Below, one piece after another: positions 58,513-64,000 of a stretch of DNA of 64,000 nucleotides. The notes beneath the pieces are model-generated. The model ran no database searches and was not told the DNA's origin. It worked only from the letters and a program-made list of their open reading frames with translations. Location of the stretch: positions 97,004 through 161,003 of the forward strand of contig NZ_JAFFIX010000017.1 of the NCBI RefSeq assembly GCF_016916835.1, in the 5' to 3' direction. This DNA comes from Actinacidiphila bryophytorum. GTDB lineage: Bacteria > Actinomycetota > Actinomycetes > Streptomycetales > Streptomycetaceae. Position 1 is the stretch's first letter, and each line of letters begins with the position of its first letter. A program made the translations under genes and the position numbers.

Positions 58513-60048
58513 TCACATGACCGCGGGTGCGGCGCCTTCCTCGGCCGACTCGGCAATACGGGGCGGTCCTGGCCGGAACAGCAGGAAGGTGACGACGAAC
58601 CCGAAGGCGAAGAAGCCGGCCGACCACCAGTAGGCAACGGAATAGCTGTGCAGTTGCGCCTGCGCGACCGCGCCGGCCGTCGGCCGGCGGCCGACGAGGT
58701 AGCTGGTGGCGGCGCTCGTCGCCAAGGTATTGAGCAATGACGTACCGACGGAGCCGCCGACCTGCTGGCTGGTGTTCACCATCGCGGAGGCGACACCTGC
58801 GTCATGCGGCGTGATGCCGGCGGTGGCGAGGTTCATGGACGTGGCGAAGATCAGACCGAGGCCGAGGCCAAGCAGGAGCAGCGGCGGCATGACATGCGCG
58901 GCATATGTGCTGCTGCCGTCCAGTGCGGTCATCCACGCCATGGCGCCACCGGACAGCAGCATGCCGGTGGGCACGATCGGCTTGGCGCCGAATCTGGGCA
59001 CCAGGACGTTGGTCGTGGTCACGGAGGTGACTACCAGCAGCGCCACCATGGGCAGGAAGGCGAGTCCGGTCTCCACCGGCGAATACCGCAGCGTGCGCTG
59101 CATGTAGTACGTCAGGAAGAGGAAGACGCCGAACATTCCCGCGCCGGACAGGAACATCGCGATGAACGACGCCCCGCGGTCGCGGTCGCCGACCACCCGC
59201 ATCGGCAGCAGCGGGTGCCGGGCGCGCATCTGCCACCACACGAAGGCCACCAGCAGGACCGCTCCGGTCAGCAGGAAGCCCCAGGTGCTGGGGGCGCTCC
59301 ATGCGTGGCGTTCGGCGTTGGAGAAGCCGTACACGATGCAGAACAGGCCGCCGGAAACGAGGAGCGTGCCGGGGACGTCGAGGTCCGGGCGGTCGGGCGG
59401 TGCGCCGGGGCGCAGCAGCCGCATACCGCCGACGAAGGCGATGACGGCGAAGATCAGATTGACGTACAGGCACCAGCGCCAGTCGAGATACTCGGTCAGG
59501 ATGCCGCCGAGCAGCAGCCCGACCGCGGCGCCCGCACCCGCGATGGCTCCGTATATACCGAAGGCTTTCGCACGCTCCCTGGCGTCGGTGAAGGTCGTGG
59601 TCAGCAGCGACAGGGCGGCAGGGGCGAGCACCGCGCCGAAGGCGCCCTGCAGGGCGCGGGCCATCACCAGGATCTCGAAGCTGGGAGCGGCGCCGCCGAT
59701 CGCCGATGCCACGGCGAAGCCGACAAGGCCTATCAGGAAGATCCGTTTGCGGCCGACGAGGTCGGCCAGCCGCCCGCCGAACAGCAGCAGGGAGCCGAAG
59801 GCCAGCGCATAGGCCGTGACGACCCACTGCCGGTCGCCGTCGCTGAAGCCCAGGTCCTGCTGGGCGGAGGGCAGCGCGATGTTCACGATCGTGGCGTCCA
59901 GTACGACCATCAGCTGAGCCAGGCCGATCACACAGAGCACCCACCAGCGGTGGGCGGGCGGTTCGTAGAAGTCGTCCTGTCCGGGCTGCGGGCCGGGGGC
60001 GCCGAGGCGGCCGGCGGCGGGCGATGTCTCGGAGGAGCTTCGGGCCAT
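58513..60048 (-). CDS. DHA2-family MFS drug exporter, 14 TM (paralogue)
   Basis: 511 residues from ATG 60048 with AAAGGAGAT upstream. Same DHA2 landmarks as the exporter at 54418: LMVVLDATIVNIALPSAQQDLG, WVVTAYALAFGSLLLFGGRLADLVGRKR, TFTDARERAKAFGIYGAIAGAG, and DAGVASAMVNTSQQVGGSVGTSLLNTLAT. The two are clear paralogues. An N-terminal cytoplasmic tail of about 30 residues is specific to this copy. The ABC ATPase lies 75 bases downstream on the same strand. Confidence 0.92.
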   Translation of the reverse strand: MARSSSETSPAAGRLGAPGPQPGQDDFYEPPAHRWWVLCVIGLAQLMVVLDATIVNIALPSAQQDLGFSDGDRQWVVTAYALAFGSLLLFGGRLADLVGRKRIFLIGLVGFAVASAIGGAAPSFEILVMARALQGAFGAVLAPAALSLLTTTFTDARERAKAFGIYGAIAGAGAAVGLLLGGILTEYLDWRWCLYVNLIFAVIAFVGGMRLLRPGAPPDRPDLDVPGTLLVSGGLFCIVYGFSNAERHAWSAPSTWGFLLTGAVLLVAFVWWQMRARHPLLPMRVVGDRDRGASFIAMFLSGAGMFGVFLFLTYYMQRTLRYSPVETGLAFLPMVALLVVTSVTTTNVLVPRFGAKPIVPTGMLLSGGAMAWMTALDGSSTYAAHVMPPLLLLGLGLGLIFATSMNLATAGITPHDAGVASAMVNTSQQVGGSVGTSLLNTLATSAATSYLVGRRPTAGAVAQAQLHSYSVAYWWSAGFFAFGFVVTFLLFRPGPPRIAESAEEGAAPAVM

Positions 60049-60475
60049 AGCGTGGATCTCCTTTGCGCTTGCGCGCGTCCCCCCAGGATTTCCACGCTAG
60101 GCGCAGCTCAGCACCCTCGCCACGTGGGATGCCGCAGCCCTTGCGGACGGGGCGGCAGTGCCGGGCGGGGCGGGGCGGGAATCCACCGCGACCGCCATCG
60201 GACGACCGTCCCTGGTGGCGATGACGGCCACGGAGTGTGGTGCTGCACCTGCACAACGATCACTAACCGCGGGGTCGAAACGGCTAACGCACCCTCACCC
60301 GTTCGGCGTGACCCGATGGGCGGACCGGCGTCAGCAGGTGTAGTCAGCGGCCACCCGTGAGGGTGAGTGCCGCCGACACCCGGACGCAGCAGTTGCGCGC
60401 GCGGGTGCGGCCAGGTGGCCGTTGGCTGGCAGGAAGGCAGCGGCCGCACCCCGGCCCGGGTGAGGGAGTGCATAT
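60049..60475. other. Intergenic region between divergent exporter and membrane-protein genes
   Basis: 427 bases without a supportable gene; open frames here are Arg/Pro-rich with no start signals. The part near 60060-60110 should carry the exporter promoter. No TTGA-N4-TCAA site is present. CATATATG at 60471 spans the membrane-protein start. Confidence 0.45.
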
Positions 60476-61783
60476 ATGGCGACGAGCGCGGACGGGCCGG
60501 CGGGAGGCGTCCCCGACCGTCACGACGGCCCGCTCGGCGAGAGTGAGCGGGCGGAGCTGGCCGCGCTGCGGAAACGTTTTCCCGCCCAGAAGAAGTGGCG
60601 TGCCGCCCTGTCCGCTGTGCTCATCACACTGGCCGCGCTGCTCGCACCGCTCAGCGCCGTCGCGGTGTGGGTCGCTGACGAGATGGCGGACACCGACCGC
60701 TACGTGGCGACCGTCGCACCGCTCGCCCGGCATCCCGAGGTCAGGGCCGCGGTCACCGATCGGGTGACCGACGCCGCCATGGCGAAGATCGACCTGGACG
60801 CGCTGCTGTCCAATGTGAAGGCCGGCGACCGTCCCGAGCTGGAGAAGGCCCTCGGCAGCCTGCGCGGGCCGATCACGGACGGGATCAGGGACTTCGTGCA
60901 TCAGACGGTGGCGACATTCGTGGCCAGTGATGCCTTCGCCACACTGTGGGAGCAGTTGAACCGTCAGGCGCACGCGGCCTTCACCGGCGCGCTGACCGGG
61001 GACAGCGACACCGCTGTGAAGGTGAACGGCGACGCCGTGGTGCTCGACCTGGCGCCGGTCGTGGCGCAGGTCAAGCAGCGGCTGCTGGACCGCGGACTTA
61101 GTGCTGCATCACTCATTCCATCGGTGCGGACCGAATTCACCCTGGTGAAGTCGTCGGACGTGCGGCGGGTACGTACCGGTTTCCGGGGGCTGCAGATCGC
61201 CGGCAACTGGCTGCCGGTCGTCACCGTGGTGCTGGCCGCGGCCGGTGTGCTGCTCGCCGCGCGCAGGCGGCGCGCGCTGGTGGCGGCCGCGCTCGGCATT
61301 GCGGCGGGTGCGGCGGTGCTCGGGATCGGACTGGCTGTTTTCCGGGTGATCTATCTCGATCACCTGCCCGTGGGCGCGAACCAGTCGGCCGCCGGTGAGA
61401 TCTATGACCAGCTCGTACGTTTTCTGCGGGTGACAGTGCGGACGGTGATCGTCCTGGGGGCGGTGGTCGCCGTCGGCACCTGGCTCAGTGGCAGCGGGCG
61501 ACGGGCGGTGCGGGTGACCAACGCGTGGGAGACCGGCATCGGCGCGGTACGGCACGCCACCGGGATCACCACGACCGGGCCGGTAGGGCCGTGGGTGCAC
61601 CGCTACCGCAGTGCGCTGCGCTGGGCGGTCGTCGCCGGCGCCGCACTCGCGCTGCTGCTGTGGCCCTACCCGACCGGCTTGGTCGTCATCTGGATCACCT
61701 TGGTGGCGGTCGCCGCACTCGCAGTCGTCGAGTTCCTCGACGGGACGGGTCAACCAGACGGGGCAGGGGTGACGTCCACGTAG
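60476..61783 (+). CDS. Integral membrane protein of unknown function
   Basis: 435 residues, ATG 60476 with GAGGGAG seven bases upstream. A charged cytoplasmic N-terminus (SERAELAALRKRFPAQKKWR) precedes TM1 (AALSAVLITLAALLAPLSAVAVWV). A 170-residue extracytoplasmic part begins DTDRYVATVAPLARHPEVRAAVTDRVTDAAM. Then come TM2 (WLPVVTVVLAAAGVLLA), TM3 (AALGIAAGAAVLGIGLAVF), TM4 (VRTVIVLGAVVAVGTWL) and two more at the C-terminus. Homologues are widespread in actinomycetes but uncharacterised. Convergent and nearly touching the FMN reductase gene (15 bases). Confidence 0.8.
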   Translation: MATSADGPAGGVPDRHDGPLGESERAELAALRKRFPAQKKWRAALSAVLITLAALLAPLSAVAVWVADEMADTDRYVATVAPLARHPEVRAAVTDRVTDAAMAKIDLDALLSNVKAGDRPELEKALGSLRGPITDGIRDFVHQTVATFVASDAFATLWEQLNRQAHAAFTGALTGDSDTAVKVNGDAVVLDLAPVVAQVKQRLLDRGLSAASLIPSVRTEFTLVKSSDVRRVRTGFRGLQIAGNWLPVVTVVLAAAGVLLAARRRRALVAAALGIAAGAAVLGIGLAVFRVIYLDHLPVGANQSAAGEIYDQLVRFLRVTVRTVIVLGAVVAVGTWLSGSGRRAVRVTNAWETGIGAVRHATGITTTGPVGPWVHRYRSALRWAVVAGAALALLLWPYPTGLVVIWITLVAVAALAVVEFLDGTGQPDGAGVTST

Positions 61784-61798
61784 CGGTGTACACGGCGC

Positions 61799-62449
61799 TC
61801 ACCCTTGCGGGGTCAGGTCGGCGAGCTGCCGGTCGAACGGAATGAACGTTTCCGCACCGGCCGCGCGGGCCGCCGGGCGGGCGGTGACCTGGGCGGCGAG
61901 TTCGGCTGCGGCACGGTCGATGCGCAGCGCCAGGGTGTCGTCGCCCGCGGCGCCCCAGTCCTCCGTGGCCGCATACACCGCCGTCGGCATCACGACCGCC
62001 CTGAGGTAGCTGAACAGCGGCCGCATGGCGTGTTCCAGGACCAGGGAGTGGCGGGCGGTACCGCCGGTCGCCGCGATCAGTACCGGGGTGCCGGCCAGCG
62101 CGTCCTTGTCGATCACGTCGAAGAAGGACTTGAACAGGCCGCTGTAGGAGCCGGTGAAGACCGGGGTGACCGCGATCAGCCCGTCGGCGGAGGTGACGGC
62201 CTCGACGGCGTCGCGCAGCTGCGGGCCGGGGAAGCCGGTGACCATGTTCTGCGCGATGTCGCCTGCGAGGTCGCGCAGCTCGACGACCCGTACGTCGACC
62301 TCGCTGCCGCCGTCACCATCACTGCCCGATTTGTCGACATTGCCGTCGGTGACCTGCTGCCGCACGGCCGCGGTCAGGCGGTCGGCGAGCAGCCGGGTCG
62401 AGGAGGGCTGGCTGAGCCCTGCGGTGATCACGACGAGGTGCCTGGTCAT
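61799..62449 (-). CDS. NADPH-dependent FMN reductase, LLM-partnered (CE1759-like)
   Basis: 216 residues. Flavodoxin-like fold: LVVITAGLSQPSSTRLLADRL for FMN phosphate, VTPVFTGSYSGLFKSFFDVI, and TGGTARHSLVLEHAMRPLFSYLRA, the last typical of the CE1759 family. It reduces FMN and should hand FMNH2 to the luciferase-like monooxygenase encoded immediately upstream, with which it overlaps by four bases (ATGA). Together they form a two-component flavin-dependent system. Confidence 0.9.
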   Translation of the reverse strand: MTRHLVVITAGLSQPSSTRLLADRLTAAVRQQVTDGNVDKSGSDGDGGSEVDVRVVELRDLAGDIAQNMVTGFPGPQLRDAVEAVTSADGLIAVTPVFTGSYSGLFKSFFDVIDKDALAGTPVLIAATGGTARHSLVLEHAMRPLFSYLRAVVMPTAVYAATEDWGAAGDDTLALRIDRAAAELAAQVTARPAARAAGAETFIPFDRQLADLTPQG

Positions 62450-63537
62450 GCGTCGACCTCCTGGGCGTCGCGGCGGGCGAGCAGCGACTGGTGGGTGGGG
62501 CCTTCGGGTACGTGCGCCGGGCGGCCCTTGGCGAACTCGCGGCGCAGGACCGGCACGACCTCCTCGCCGAGCAGGTCGAGCTGCTCCAGCACCGTCTTGA
62601 GCGGCAGACCGGCGTGGTCCATCAGGAACAGCTGCCGCTGGTAGTCACCGAAGGACTCGCGGAAGGTCAGCGTCTTGTCGATGACCTCCTGCGGCGACCC
62701 GACAGTCAGCGGCGTCTGGTCGGTGAAGTCCTCCAGGGACGGGCCGTGGCCGTATACCGGCGCGTTGTCGAAGTACGGGCGGAACTCACGTACCGCGTCC
62801 TGCGAATTCTTGCGCATGAATACTTGGCCGCCCAGTCCGACGATCGCCTGCTCGGGAGTGCCGTGGCCGTAGTGGGCGAAGCGGTCGCGGTACAAGCCGA
62901 TGAGCTTCTTGAAGTGCTCCTTCGGCCAGAAGATGTTGTTGGCGAAGAAGCCGTCGCCGTAGTACGCGGCCTGTTCCGCGATCTCCGGGCTGCGGATGGA
63001 GCCGTGCCACACGAACGGCGGCACGCCGTCCAGCGGGCGCGGGGTGGAGGTGAAGGACTGCAGCGGGGTCCGGAACTTGCCGGCCCAGTCGACGGTGTCC
63101 TCGCGCCACAGCTTGTGCAGCAGGGCGTAGTTCTCCACCGCCAGCGGGATGCCCTGCCGGATGTCCTTGCCGAACCACGGGTATACCGGGCCGGTGTTGC
63201 CGCGGCCCATCATCAGGTCCACGCGGCCGTCGGCCAGGTGCTGGAGCATCGCGAAGTCCTCCGCGATCTTCACCGGGTCGTTGGTGGTGATGAGCGTGGT
63301 GGACGTCGACAGGATCAGCCGATCGGTGCGCGCGGCGACGTATCCGAGCATGGTGGTCGGCGACGACGGCACGAAGGGCGGGTTGTGGTGCTCGCCGGTC
63401 GCGAAGACGTCGAGGCCGACCTCCTCGGCCTTCTGCGCGATGGTGACCATCGCCTTGATCCGCTCGTGCTCGCTCGGTGTGCGTCCGTTCGTCGCGTCCG
63501 TGGTGACGTCGCCGACTGTGAAGATCCCGAACTGCAT
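62446..63537 (-). CDS. Luciferase-like (LLM) flavin-dependent monooxygenase, CE1758-like
   Basis: 363 residues from ATG 63537 with GGTGAG just upstream; an in-frame start at 63573 would overlap the operator. LLM landmarks: MQFGIFTVGDV, LDVFATGEHHNPPFVPSSPTTMLGYVAARTDRLILSTST, ILxTNDPVKIAEDFAMLQHLADGRVDLMMGRGNTGPVYPWFG, and SPEIAEQAAYYGDGFFANNI. TIM-barrel enzyme using FMNH2 and O2. Substrate unknown. First gene of the operon with the FMN reductase. A TTGA-N4-TCAA operator lies 19-34 bases upstream of the start. Confidence 0.93.
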   Translation of the reverse strand: MQFGIFTVGDVTTDATNGRTPSEHERIKAMVTIAQKAEEVGLDVFATGEHHNPPFVPSSPTTMLGYVAARTDRLILSTSTTLITTNDPVKIAEDFAMLQHLADGRVDLMMGRGNTGPVYPWFGKDIRQGIPLAVENYALLHKLWREDTVDWAGKFRTPLQSFTSTPRPLDGVPPFVWHGSIRSPEIAEQAAYYGDGFFANNIFWPKEHFKKLIGLYRDRFAHYGHGTPEQAIVGLGGQVFMRKNSQDAVREFRPYFDNAPVYGHGPSLEDFTDQTPLTVGSPQEVIDKTLTFRESFGDYQRQLFLMDHAGLPLKTVLEQLDLLGEEVVPVLRREFAKGRPAHVPEGPTHQSLLARRDAQEVDA

Positions 63538-63555
63538 CTCACCCACCGTCCAATT

Positions 63556-63571
63556 GGTTGATTCTTCAACC
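63556..63571 (-). promoter_or_regulatory. TTGA-N4-TCAA operator upstream of the LLM/FMN reductase operon
   Basis: GGTTGATTCTTCAACC, a perfect 6-4-6 palindrome containing TTGA-N4-TCAA at 63558-63569. Same core as the ribA, dioxygenase and marR sites. Confidence 0.65.
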
Positions 63572-63651
63572 ACCGGAACGAACGGCCCCCCGCGACTATT
63601 CCCGCCGCCTCCCCCGCCGCCATATATGCGGCCCCCGACAGGGCGAGGGAC

Positions 63652-64000
63652 TCAGGCCTCGGCGGGTTCAGGAACGGGGGCAGGGGTGCGGAAGCGGTTG
63701 ATGGCGGTGGCGTGCTCCGCCCGCAGTGCCTCGTTGCGGACGCCGAGGCCCTCCCGCGGCGCCAGGCACAGGACGCCGACCTTGCCGTGGTGGAGGTTGC
63801 GGTGGACGTCGTAGGCGGCGCGGCCGGTCTCCTCCAGCGGGTAGACCCTCGACAGGGTGGGGTGGATCTTCCCCTTGGCGATCAGGCGGTTGGCCTCCCA
63901 TGACTCGCGGTAGTTGGCGAAGTGCGTACCGATGATCCGCTTGAGCGACATCCACAGGTAGCGGTTGTCGTACTCGTGGGTGTAGCCGCTGGTGGAGGCG
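63652..64000 (-). CDS. ccr: Crotonyl-CoA carboxylase/reductase, C-terminal part (runs off window)
   Basis: The last 116 residues are present; the gene begins beyond base 64000. The sequence GYTHEYDNRYLWMSLKRIIG then THFANYRESWEANRLIAKGKIHPTLSRVYPLEETGRAAYDVHRNLHHGKVGVLCLAPREGLGV is diagnostic of the C-terminal medium-chain dehydrogenase part of crotonyl-CoA carboxylase/reductase. The enzyme reductively carboxylates crotonyl-CoA to ethylmalonyl-CoA, feeding the ethylmalonyl-CoA pathway and polyketide extender units. The last 20 residues are Pro/Ala-rich. Confidence 0.95.
   Translation of the reverse strand, partial: ASTSGYTHEYDNRYLWMSLKRIIGTHFANYRESWEANRLIAKGKIHPTLSRVYPLEETGRAAYDVHRNLHHGKVGVLCLAPREGLGVRNEALRAEHATAINRFRTPAPVPEPAEA

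Noticed and set aside
60158..60343. Possible small gene in the 60049-60475 gap
   Set aside because: No Shine-Dalgarno, no recognisable domain, and biased composition typical of random open frames in high-GC DNA.

Overview
This 64 kb window is chromosomal DNA from a high-GC actinomycete, almost certainly Streptomyces or a close relative. The evidence is the very high GC content, GTG and leaderless starts, and several lineage markers: a complete conservon (cvn) operon with a CYP157/CYP154 pair, the divisome protein SepX beside gephyrin-like Glp, an HrdD-type sigma factor, a tricorn protease, a CebR operator and a crotonyl-CoA carboxylase/reductase. I see no insertion sequence, prophage, CRISPR array or rRNA. 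It reads as core chromosome with accessory metabolic islands.

Layout. 1-4.5 kb, minus strand: conservon cvnA-B-C-D followed by two P450 genes, the second cut by the window edge. 5-12.5 kb: a small secreted SH3-like protein, an SDR/beta-lactamase-type hydrolase pair, a secreted GH6 cellulase under a perfect CebR operator, a KstD-like flavoprotein and a GNAT. 12.6-17.4 kb: tricorn protease, endonuclease V and a small hydrophilic protein. 17.5-22.8 kb: a three-gene Baeyer-Villiger monooxygenase operon (BVMO, alpha/beta hydrolase, SDR) divergent from a MerR regulator, then two small genes. 22.9-24.9 kb: overlapping Ada-AlkA and Ogt alkylation-repair genes. 25-31 kb: a YfhO-type membrane protein, an MMPL exporter and its TetR regulator with a long inverted-repeat operator. 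31-33 kb: GTP cyclohydrolase II, an AEC transporter and tRNA-Ala(CGC).

33-38.9 kb: sepX, a RimJ-like acetyltransferase, mogA, moaC, glp and galU as one minus-strand cluster, with 5-formyl-THF cyclo-ligase divergent. 38.9-45.2 kb: a penicillin-acylase-family protein, a CPA1 cation/proton antiporter that appears to start at CTG, an MFS transporter, and an FmdB-type zinc-ribbon protein behind a CIRCE-like element. 45.3-52 kb: MTA phosphorylase, a SAF/CpaB-like membrane protein, MscL, a small acidic protein, a Cds1-type PLP enzyme, two membrane proteins and hrdD behind a textbook sigma-R promoter. 52-64 kb: a resistance- and redox-flavoured region with two paralogous DHA2 exporters, TetR and MarR regulators, an ABC ATPase, a DODA-type dioxygenase, an FMN reductase/luciferase-like monooxygenase pair, and the end of ccr.

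The most interesting global signal is a shared palindrome, TTGA-N4-TCAA. It occurs at five places, all upstream of genes: GTP cyclohydrolase II, the DODA dioxygenase (two copies), the MarR gene itself, and the luciferase-like monooxygenase/FMN reductase operon. I found none elsewhere by eye. This suggests a MarR regulon linking flavin synthesis, flavin reduction, flavin-dependent oxygenation and aromatic ring opening, which I have not seen described.
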